NCBI GenBank assembly: GCA_002333205.1
Contig: DDAD01000006.1
Location: 5,949 to 21,262, forward strand
Source of the DNA: Pedobacter sp. UBA2067
GTDB taxonomy: Bacteria > Bacteroidota > Bacteroidia > Sphingobacteriales > Sphingobacteriaceae
Reading direction: 5' to 3'
Length of the DNA stretch: 15,314 nt
The notes beneath the pieces are model-generated. The model did not search any database, was not told where the DNA came from, and saw only the letters and a program-made list of their open reading frames with translations. Both the position numbers and the translations under genes were made by a program. This document shows positions 1 through 6,553 of the stretch, piece after piece; position 1 is the stretch's first letter; the number at the start of each line of letters is the position of its first letter.

Positions 1-1595
1 GTTGCAATATCATTGATAAATCCCCTTGCCTGCGAGAAACTGCCCTGGTAGGTTTGATTTTGCCACTCATACACCCCAAGTGCGTCAATGTTATGTGCAC
101 CAAACGACTTTTTGTAGTTCAGACTCAAATCTATCAGGCGCTCATTTTGGCGGTTGTTGCTGATATTTGCAATACCTTTCTGGTCAACTGCAGCCGTAAG
201 TGTAGACATTGCCGGCATAAAATAGCCCCAGCTATTGTCTACTTTTCTCCAGGTTCCGAAAACGCCAGCAGTTAGACCGTCAATGATTTCCAGATCTGCA
301 CGTACACTACCAAAGAGGTTGTTGGTACTTCCCTCATTTACCACGGTTTGTGCAACAGCATATGGATTGATGTATTGAAAAACATTGGGGTCGGTGTAAT
401 AACGACCATTTGTATTAAATACAGGGTCGGTTGGTCTGGATAGGTAAGCATTGGTAATTAAGTTTGATGAGAATGCTGCCGTGCCTATACTGTTCGGACT
501 ACCTTTAGTGTTGTTAATGCTACTACTTAGCGTCATGGTAATGTTCAGCCTGTCATTCAGTGCCTTTTGTGTCGCCTGTATTCTTCCGATATAATTTTTG
601 TTGTTGGAATTTATGACAATACCGTCCTGCAGAATTGCGTTTAAGGATGCTCTGTAATTGAATTTATCGGCACCACCGCCTAGTGATAAGGTGTGGTTGT
701 GGGTACTTCCATTGCGCGTAAGGATATTGAACCAGTCGGTTTCGGCGCCATGATTAGCAGAGGCAGGTACATTATAAATCTGTGCTTGCTGCCACCATTG
801 ATCGGCATCTAGCTGTTCAAGCGGGCCTGGGATGATATCCAATGATGAAACAGCATTGTATTCAATCGTGGTCGTTCCTGATTTACTTTTCTTAGTGGTG
901 ACAATAATTACACCTGGTGCACCACGGGAGCCGTAAATGGCAGTAGCTGAAGCATCTTTGAGGATGTCAACACTCTCAATCTCTGTAGGTGCTATTTGTC
1001 TTAGCAGGTCCATGTTCCCCTGAATTCCATCAACGACCACTAGTGGGTCATTGCCACCGATAAGAGATCCGATACCCCTGATTCGCACGGAGGGAGATGA
1101 ACCGGGTTCGCTTCCTGTTTGCGTAACATTTACACCAGCAGCCTTACCTGCAATTTGCTGTAGTGGGTTTGTTACCGGCCCAGGGTTCAAATCTTTACTG
1201 GAAATAGTAGAAATGGATCCGGTTACATCCTGTCTTTTTTGCGCTCCATAGCCAACGACAACAACCTGGGCCAAGGTGGTTGATGATGGCACTAACTGGA
1301 TGTTCAATTGAAGGTTTGGCTGAACCACAACAGTTCTTTCGACTATTTCGTAGCCTACGTAGGTGACTACGAGAGTTTGTGTTCCAAGCGGAATACCCGT
1401 AAGTTCAAATTGGCCTTGTGGATTGGTGCCCGTTCTTTTTTGACTGCCTTTAAGTTGAACGGTTGCATTTGGTAGTGGCTGGTTTGTCTCGTCAGTTACC
1501 GTACCGCGCACACTTCCTGTCTGAGAGAATGCCGCCATAGAGGTTAGTAAAAAACAAAGCAAAAAACCAATACTCTTGAAGTAGATTTTTTTCAT
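1..1595 (-). CDS. SusC/RagA-family TonB-linked outer membrane transporter, N-terminal half (partial)
   Basis: This outer-membrane TonB-dependent transporter most likely imports an oligosaccharide or peptide together with a SusD-type surface lipoprotein. Reading from the ATG at 1593-1595, 531 codons stay open to the left edge; the family is usually about 1000 residues, so roughly half is present and the C-terminal barrel is missing. Residues 1-25 form a signal peptide ending AAFSQ. Residues 27-112 are a carboxypeptidase-regulatory-like (CarboxypepD_reg) beta-sandwich. A TonB-box-like VVVVGYGAQKR lies at 111-121, and the plug domain covers about 122-235, closing with the SusC signature IYGSRGAPGVIIVTTK (220-235). 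Barrel sequence follows. The gene lies downstream of a TPR/HTH regulator on the same strand, a common arrangement in polysaccharide-utilisation loci. A susD gene would be expected beyond the left edge. The substrate cannot be read from the sequence. Confidence 0.93.
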   Translation of the reverse strand, partial: MKKIYFKSIGFLLCFLLTSMAAFSQTGSVRGTVTDETNQPLPNATVQLKGSQKRTGTNPQGQFELTGIPLGTQTLVVTYVGYEIVERTVVVQPNLQLNIQLVPSSTTLAQVVVVGYGAQKRQDVTGSISTISSKDLNPGPVTNPLQQIAGKAAGVNVTQTGSEPGSSPSVRIRGIGSLIGGNDPLVVVDGIQGNMDLLRQIAPTEIESVDILKDASATAIYGSRGAPGVIIVTTKKSKSGTTTIEYNAVSSLDIIPGPLEQLDADQWWQQAQIYNVPASANHGAETDWFNILTRNGSTHNHTLSLGGGADKFNYRASLNAILQDGIVINSNNKNYIGRIQATQKALNDRLNITMTLSSSINNTKGSPNSIGTAAFSSNLITNAYLSRPTDPVFNTNGRYYTDPNVFQYINPYAVAQTVVNEGSTNNLFGSVRADLEIIDGLTAGVFGTWRKVDNSWGYFMPAMSTLTAAVDQKGIANISNNRQNERLIDLSLNYKKSFGAHNIDALGVYEWQNQTYQGSFSQARGFINDIA

Positions 1596-1628
1596 TGTAC
1601 AATAGGTTAATATTTGGTTATTAAACAG

Positions 1629-1646
1629 TGATGCTTTTAGGCATCA
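1629..1646 (-). promoter_or_regulatory. Stem-loop at the predicted 5' end of the susC-like mRNA
   Basis: TGATGC and GCATCA form a perfect 6-bp inverted repeat around a 6-nt loop, with a possible G-T pair outside it. It would lie at the very 5' end of the transcript from the promoter proposed at 1649-1679. It could stabilise the mRNA or be a protein-binding site. The stem is short, so chance is possible. Confidence 0.3.
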
Positions 1647-1648
1647 TA

Positions 1649-1679
1649 CAAAGAAAATCTATTATTATATGGCGCGCAA
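1649..1679 (-). promoter_or_regulatory. Candidate Bacteroidota-type promoter of the susC-like gene
   Basis: Read on the minus strand, TTG (complement of 1677-1679) is followed after 20 nt by TTTCTTTG (complement of 1649-1656). The latter differs at one base from the Bacteroidota -7 consensus TAnnTTTG, and the spacing fits the -33/-7 pattern. Transcription would start near 1645, giving a leader of about 50 nt before the ATG at 1595. This is inferred from the motif only. Confidence 0.45.
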
Positions 1680-1767
1680 TCGAATAGAACCCCGATATAG
1701 AAAATAACGGGACGGGGTGTTGTCTAAATAGCTGGCTTATAGATAGATGTTGGATTTATTTCAGCCT

Positions 1768-1802
1768 TTGAATATCGACTTTATTCAACCTGAACAGCTG
1801 TT
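1768..1802. repeat. Inverted repeats between the regulator gene and the susC-like gene
   Basis: TTGAATA (1768-1774) and TATTCAA (1782-1788) are a perfect 7-bp inverted repeat around a 7-nt spacer. A second, uninterrupted palindrome AACAGCTGTT follows at 1793-1802. Both lie just after the regulator's stop codon and about 130 bp upstream of the predicted susC start site. They may be a regulator-binding site. The lack of a following T-run on the minus strand makes an intrinsic terminator less likely. Confidence 0.35.
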
Positions 1803-1811
1803 TTTAGGCTA

Positions 1812-3425
1812 TTATACTGCCTTAATCTCCATAATTTTTTGTTCAAATTCATGATTTGAAATTATTGCCTTGCTTTTGATCCTCGTCTTATAGGCATAGA
1901 TTGTATTTACGGAATAGTTCAGAATTTTTGAAATCCGGTCGTTGTCATGAATACCCAGTCGGATCAAGGCAAAAATGCGAAGTTCCGTATTTAACAGTTG
2001 TCCATCCTGTAGCCGGACCTTGTGTTCCGCTTCAAACAATGCATTGAAATCTTCTACAAAGTTCGGAAATAGTTTAAGGAAGACAATGTCGAAGCTTTGC
2101 GACAATTCTTCTCTTTCCTTTTTCAGATCAATTTTATTTATAATAAATCTGATATCATCATACTGATTCGAATTCAGCTTTTGTGAAACAGCTTTTTTAA
2201 ATCGGTCTATTTTGTCAATGAAGTCTGAATTGATATTAAAGTAGTACCCAATGTACTCATCCTTGATTTTATTGGCTTCTCTTAGCGCATTATTAGTGGC
2301 CAGCAACATCTGGTTTGTGTTTAACAAGGATTCATTTGCATCAGAGAGTAAGTGTTGTGCAGACTTCAGCTTCTTATTCTGTCTTATGACCGTGAGGATG
2401 AAAGCAACAATTACCAGAGACAGAAGCGTTACTGTTAATGCGTACAGCACAATTTGGTTTTTTTGCTTTTGAACTATCTCTAATTGGCGCCCTTCTATGA
2501 TGCGAAAGAGCGTTCCAACTTCAAACTGCCGGTGCCGGGCGCCATAATATTGCGCATCTTGCATGGCCGCTTTTATATATCTGTATGCCCGTTGCGTATC
2601 TCCGGCTTTATATAAGGTATCTGATAATTTGAAAAGGGCATAGGTCTCTTTTGTGGAAGATCTGGCGTCCGCCAAAGCACTTTCAATTAGGAGATTTAGT
2701 GATTTATCGCCGGAATCCTGAAACGTGTACAAGTAACTTAAGGTACTCGCGACAACGGCATAATCATGTAAGCTGAGGTTTGGCCTGTTTAGCAGTTTTT
2801 GATAGGCTTTGAGCGCTTGATCAACTTTAGCAGTCCTAAGACTTTTGAGCCCAAATATAAAATGATAATTGTAACTGTTTTTTTGCGCATAAAATATAGC
2901 GGAGTCTGCAAATAGATTGCCAAAGGCATTGTATTTTGAACCATAGTGGCTATTCTTTACATAATCAGCCAGGTCATAATAACAGCGGGCTTTGATAATA
3001 AAATGTTCCGTTTTTTCTGCAGCAGTAAGCGCCCGTACATTTACCTCATTTATTACATCGAGCGTTTCTTTAAACATTCCGGATGTGAGTAATGTGATGC
3101 AAAGATATTTTTTGGCAGCATTGATTTTCGACAGGTCGTTACTGGATGAAGCGAGTTCATTGATTCTGGTTGCGTAAACAAATGCGGAATCAAAGTTTAA
3201 AGCTTTGTATTCATTGAAAATCAATATAGTGTTGATTAGCTGGTCCTCTGGTTTTGAAGATGCATGTGTTCGCTTGAGCTTTTCAATGTGTTTGATCTTT
3301 AAAGCGGTAATGTTGCTTTGTTGCAGCAGTATTTTATCGAGTTCATTCAGGAGACTGTCTTGGTTACAATAGGAGTGTAAACTATTTAAGATCAGTAAAA
3401 TGCATAACAAACACTTTTTATTCAT
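1812..3425 (-). CDS. TPR-containing, membrane-anchored HTH transcriptional regulator (DUF6377 type)
   Basis: This is a 537-residue one-component regulator thought to sense periplasmic signals and control the adjacent transporter locus. An N-terminal signal-like segment (residues 1-21, MNKKCLLCILLILNS...) is followed by an alpha-helical TPR-like region of about 300 residues, with repeat-like helices around 70-290. One strong transmembrane helix lies at about 325-347, ending in a basic QNKKLK stop-transfer. A coiled coil covers about 350-390. The C-terminal part (390-537) resembles DUF6377, with a LuxR-like helix-turn-helix near 480-520 (LNTELRIFALIRLGIHDNDR, then SVNTIYAYKTRIKSKA). The topology puts the TPRs in the periplasm and the HTH in the cytoplasm. 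The neighbouring downstream gene is susC-like, matching Bacteroidota loci where this family sits beside SusC/SusD pairs. Sampled stretches of this gene are near 35-40% G+C, somewhat lower than the kinase genes. The ligand is unknown. Confidence 0.85.
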   Translation of the reverse strand: MNKKCLLCILLILNSLHSYCNQDSLLNELDKILLQQSNITALKIKHIEKLKRTHASSKPEDQLINTILIFNEYKALNFDSAFVYATRINELASSSNDLSKINAAKKYLCITLLTSGMFKETLDVINEVNVRALTAAEKTEHFIIKARCYYDLADYVKNSHYGSKYNAFGNLFADSAIFYAQKNSYNYHFIFGLKSLRTAKVDQALKAYQKLLNRPNLSLHDYAVVASTLSYLYTFQDSGDKSLNLLIESALADARSSTKETYALFKLSDTLYKAGDTQRAYRYIKAAMQDAQYYGARHRQFEVGTLFRIIEGRQLEIVQKQKNQIVLYALTVTLLSLVIVAFILTVIRQNKKLKSAQHLLSDANESLLNTNQMLLATNNALREANKIKDEYIGYYFNINSDFIDKIDRFKKAVSQKLNSNQYDDIRFIINKIDLKKEREELSQSFDIVFLKLFPNFVEDFNALFEAEHKVRLQDGQLLNTELRIFALIRLGIHDNDRISKILNYSVNTIYAYKTRIKSKAIISNHEFEQKIMEIKAV

Positions 3426-3553
3426 GATATACTTTGGCCGCTTTGTGTCTTTTTTCTGAAGATATTGTTTTTATATGTTACTAAAAACTCCCTTAATGTG
3501 CTAATCCCGAAGTTAACTGTTAGTATTTACATAAACACCTATATTTGCGCTGC
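3426..3553. other. Divergent intergenic region between the regulator and pth
   Basis: These 128 bp hold the start regions of two divergent genes. The plus side contains a good -7 box for pth (3540-3547). I see no convincing TAnnTTTG box for the regulator on the minus strand, and no RNA gene or repeat. Confidence 0.5.
3540..3547 (+). promoter_or_regulatory. -7 promoter box of pth
   Basis: TATATTTG matches the Bacteroidota consensus TAnnTTTG exactly. The -33 element is weak (CTG at 3517-3519, 20 nt upstream). A start site about 7 nt from the box centre would fall near 3550, only a few bases before the pth ATG at 3554, so the mRNA would be nearly leaderless. Confidence 0.45.
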
Positions 3554-4114
3554 ATGAAATACTTGATCGTAGGTTTAGGAAACATCGGGACCGAATACGC
3601 GCACACCCGTCACAACATTGGATTTGACATCGCAGATGAGCTGGTGAAATCGCTCGGGGGCAGCTTTCAGAACATCCGCCTGGCATATTATTCGGAAGTC
3701 TCCGTTAAAGGGCGTAAACTGCACGTGATTAAGCCAACCACCTATATGAACCTGAGCGGAAAGGCTGTTAACTATTACATGCAGGAGCTCAAGATCCCTT
3801 TGGAGAACGTGTTGGTGCTGGTTGATGATCTGGCCTTACCTTTAGGTAAACTGCGACTGAAGCTACAGGGCAGTAGTGCCGGGCACAACGGCTTGAAGAG
3901 TATAGAAGCCCTCTGCGGGGGACAGCAGTATCCGAGGTTACGTTTCGGTATCAGCGATAACTATCCTAAAGGTCGGCAAGCGGATTATGTGCTTGCACCG
4001 TTTGACAAGGATGAACAGCCGGAACTTCCTGCGCTAATTGATAAAAGTGTAGAGCTGATTAAAAGCTTTGTGACCGTGGGGCCTGCAAAGACCATGACTG
4101 CCTTTAATTCCTGA
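3554..4114 (+). CDS. pth: Peptidyl-tRNA hydrolase
   Basis: This cytoplasmic enzyme hydrolyses the ester bond of peptidyl-tRNAs released from stalled ribosomes, recycling tRNA; it is usually essential. The product has 186 residues, close to the roughly 190 of the bacterial Pth family. The family motifs are all present: GLGNIGTEY (7-15), TRHNIGF with catalytic His20, YMNLSG with Asn66, DDLALP with the Asp91/Asp92 pair, and SSAGHNGLKSI with Asn112. The ATG at 3554 is chosen over an upstream in-frame TTG at 3545 because it places Asn10 and His20 at the numbering of the E. coli enzyme, and because the TTG lies inside the predicted promoter box. One variation is NIG where NPG is usual. The gene is not in an operon, and its stop codon lies 2 bp from that of the convergent kinase gene. 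Confidence 0.97.
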   Translation: MKYLIVGLGNIGTEYAHTRHNIGFDIADELVKSLGGSFQNIRLAYYSEVSVKGRKLHVIKPTTYMNLSGKAVNYYMQELKIPLENVLVLVDDLALPLGKLRLKLQGSSAGHNGLKSIEALCGGQQYPRLRFGISDNYPKGRQADYVLAPFDKDEQPELPALIDKSVELIKSFVTVGPAKTMTAFNS

Positions 4115-4116
4115 GC

Positions 4117-5709
4117 TTAGTGGACCATACATAGATCTGCAATCTTGCGGTGCAGCAATTTGACGTCAAAAGGCTTGCTGAGGATATCGTTCGCACCAGC
4201 CTTAATGGCCGTTTCACGGTCACTTTCCATTACCGCCGCTGAGAAGGTGATAATTGGGATATGCTCCTTGCCTGGTACGATACCTCCGCGGATGAGTTTT
4301 ATAGCCTCTAAGCCATTCATTACCGGCATAAAGGTGTCCATCAGGATGATGTTGTAATCCTTAGCTGTAAGGTGGTCTATAGCTTCTTGTCCATTCTCCA
4401 CCATATCGGCATCTATCTTCCAGCTCTTCAAAATCCGCAGGATCAAAAACTGATTGATGGCATTGTCTTCCGCCACAAGGACCTTTAGGCCCTCGAGCTG
4501 CTTCAAGTCATCTCCGACAGGTAAAACCGGCGGTGTAATTTTAATTTCAGGAAGTTCATAGCGGTTACTGAAGCTGAAGGTACTGCCTTTGAACTCTTCA
4601 CTGCTCACTTCAAGCACACCGTTTTTCAAAGCAGCAAGCTGTTTTACAATGGATAAACCTAAGCCTGTGCCACCAAACTTCAAAGTAGTCGAGTCTTCTG
4701 CCTGTTCAAAGGTTTCGAAGATCTTGTCGATGTTTTCTTTCGCAATACCTATTCCCGTATCAATTACAGAAAACTTAATCAGGCAATCTGTCTCCGTACG
4801 ATCCTTTACATCCACCTTCAAGGTTACACTGCCCTCTATCGTGAACTTGATAGCATTGCTCACGAGGTTCATGAGAATTTGATTTAAACGCAGCGAGTCT
4901 GCGATAACCGTGTCTGGGACTTCATTGGAGATCTCCAGTAGGAGCGCGATACCCTTGTCTTTGGCTTTTATTTTCAGGATATTCACTACATCCTTACAGA
5001 TGCTTCGAACCTGCGTGGCCGCCCGCACGATTTTAAACTTGCCCGATTCAATCTTCGATAGATCCAGAATGTCGTTGATAACGCCTAAAAGCGCGTTGGA
5101 GGATACATCGAGCAGGCTAACCATTTCTTCCTGTTCCTCATTAAGGTCGGTAAGGCGCAACAATTTGGTGATACCGATAATACCGTTGATTGGCGTACGG
5201 ATTTCATGGCTCATGTTGGCAAGGAAGTTTTCCTTGATCCGTTTGCCCTGTTCAGCAAGTTCTTTAGCTTTGATTAGTTTGTCCTGTGCATCCAGCAGTT
5301 CCTGGTTTTTGTTTTTCAGGTCCCGTTGTGTTTGGGTGAAGCGGATAAAAGCATCCACCTTGGCGGCTGTCACAAATGGATTCAGGGGCATAAATAGGTA
5401 ATCCACCGCACCTGACTGGTACCCCATAAGTGCAAATTCGGTATCTGTAGAGATGGCGGTGACGAAGATCACCAGAATATCCTTTGTTTTTGGATTGCTC
5501 TTCAGGATTCTTACGAGTTCAAAGCCGTCCATTTCTGGCATCTGAACATCTACAAGTGCAATAGCAATATCATTCTCCCAGGCGATGCGTAGTGCATCAT
5601 TAGGTCGGGTGGTGCTTATTATGTTGATGTCATCACGTTGCAGAAGTGCTTCAAGTGCAATGATATTCTCGGGTCTGTCATCAACAATTAGTATGTTAAT
5701 TTTATCCAT
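4117..5709 (-). CDS. Hybrid histidine kinase with receiver-kinase-receiver architecture
   Basis: This is a 530-residue soluble two-component protein with no membrane segment. An N-terminal receiver (about 4-122) has the acidic pair Asp10/Asp11, phospho-acceptor Asp54 (ALVDVQMPEMDG) and Thr84. The invariant lysine is replaced by Met107 (DYLFMPLNP). A coiled-coil linker (about 125-160) leads to the HisKA domain with His168 (MSHEIRTPINGIIG). The HATPase_c domain follows, with an N-box near 276-290, DTGIGI (317-322) and GGTGLGLSI (346-354). The C-terminal receiver (about 408-526) is intact, with Glu414/Asp415, Asp458 (LMDTFMPVMNG), Thr488 and Lys512. It is the last gene of the operon, 18 bp after cheR. 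It probably receives phosphate from the upstream CHASE3 hybrid kinase through its first receiver, then autophosphorylates and passes phosphate to its own C-terminal receiver. No DNA-binding output domain is present. Confidence 0.93.
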   Translation of the reverse strand: MDKINILIVDDRPENIIALEALLQRDDINIISTTRPNDALRIAWENDIAIALVDVQMPEMDGFELVRILKSNPKTKDILVIFVTAISTDTEFALMGYQSGAVDYLFMPLNPFVTAAKVDAFIRFTQTQRDLKNKNQELLDAQDKLIKAKELAEQGKRIKENFLANMSHEIRTPINGIIGITKLLRLTDLNEEQEEMVSLLDVSSNALLGVINDILDLSKIESGKFKIVRAATQVRSICKDVVNILKIKAKDKGIALLLEISNEVPDTVIADSLRLNQILMNLVSNAIKFTIEGSVTLKVDVKDRTETDCLIKFSVIDTGIGIAKENIDKIFETFEQAEDSTTLKFGGTGLGLSIVKQLAALKNGVLEVSSEEFKGSTFSFSNRYELPEIKITPPVLPVGDDLKQLEGLKVLVAEDNAINQFLILRILKSWKIDADMVENGQEAIDHLTAKDYNIILMDTFMPVMNGLEAIKLIRGGIVPGKEHIPIITFSAAVMESDRETAIKAGANDILSKPFDVKLLHRKIADLCMVH

Positions 5710-5727
5710 GTTCCATCTGGTACATTG

Positions 5728-6543
5728 TTATGTAATCTTCTGATAGATATTGTTCTTTCTATCGATGACCTTAAAGTGCCTGGCCACACTACCTTTCAGA
5801 CTTTCTTTACTTCCTAAGCAAAGAAAGCCAAAATTCGCCAGACTGTCGTAAAATAACTGAAGGACTTTTTCTTGTAGTGCCTGGTTAAAGTAAATCAGCA
5901 CATTGCGACAGGAGATGAGGTGGAACTCGTTAAACACGCCATCCGACACTAGATTGTGAATGGAGAATAACGTTTTTTGCTTTAAAGCGGGGAGAATTAC
6001 TGCGGTATCTTGATCCGTTTCATAGTAATCTTCCAGACGCTTGATGCCGCCAGCCTGCAGGTAATTCTCTGCGTAGAGCTTGACCTGCTTAAGAGGGTAT
6101 CGCCCACTTCTTGCCTGATCGATCACGATCGCATTGATATCTGTGCCGTACATGAAAGTGCGTTGGGACAGTGCCTCTTCCTCAAAGGCGATGGCAAACG
6201 AGTAAAGCTCTTCGCCACTGGAGCAGCCGGCGTTCCAAACCTTGATGTGCTGGTAGGACCTCAGATAGGGGAGTACATGCGCCTTTAAGGATAGGAAGAA
6301 CTCCGGATCCCTGAACATTTCAGTTACATTCACGGTGATCTCCGTGAGGAAATATTCGAAGTAGTCCGGGTCGTTTATCAGCAGGTTTTTGAGATCGAAA
6401 ATGCTTAGGTTCTGCAACTGCACAATACGGGAGACCCGTCTTTTCAGAGATGCTGCTGAATAATTGCTGAAATCAAATCCATGTACATTTTTTATCAGCT
6501 GCACCAGCTCGTTCATTTCATCAAAAGAGATGTCTTTAGGCAT
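5728..6543 (-). CDS. cheR: CheR-type protein-glutamate methyltransferase
   Basis: This SAM-dependent methyltransferase of the CheR family classically methylates glutamates of chemoreceptors. It has 271 residues, a normal length. The N-terminal helical CheR domain (about 5-70) contains the basic segment SLKRRVSRI (32-40). The catalytic domain shows ITVNVTEMFRDPEFF (69-83, corresponding to the usual NxTxFFR), SAM-binding motif I at 103-110 (NAGCSSG, then EELYSFAI), YGTDIN (132-137) around the ribose-binding acid, and LISCRNVLIYF (209-219). It is the middle gene of an operon between two hybrid kinases, starting 10 bp after the upstream gene. No MCP, cheB, cheA or cheW is in the window, so the methyl acceptor is unknown and may be one of the kinases rather than a chemoreceptor. 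A flagellar chemotaxis role is unlikely from this context. Confidence 0.93.
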   Translation of the reverse strand: MPKDISFDEMNELVQLIKNVHGFDFSNYSAASLKRRVSRIVQLQNLSIFDLKNLLINDPDYFEYFLTEITVNVTEMFRDPEFFLSLKAHVLPYLRSYQHIKVWNAGCSSGEELYSFAIAFEEEALSQRTFMYGTDINAIVIDQARSGRYPLKQVKLYAENYLQAGGIKRLEDYYETDQDTAVILPALKQKTLFSIHNLVSDGVFNEFHLISCRNVLIYFNQALQEKVLQLFYDSLANFGFLCLGSKESLKGSVARHFKVIDRKNNIYQKIT

Positions 6544-6553
6544 ATAATCTACT

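Noticed and set aside
54..1251. Plus-strand open frames of 73 and 66 codons near the left edge
   Set aside because: The minus strand is an unbroken SusC-family reading frame from 1595 to the edge with plug-domain signature motifs.
3545..3553. TTG at 3545 as the start of pth
   Set aside because: It overlaps the predicted -7 box, and the ATG at 3554 gives the canonical Asn10/His20 numbering.
4910..5401. A 163-codon open frame antisense to the RR-kinase-RR gene
   Set aside because: It lies fully inside a gene with clear HisKA and receiver motifs; its product is rich in Ser, Leu and Arg with no recognisable domain, as expected from the complement of a conserved gene.
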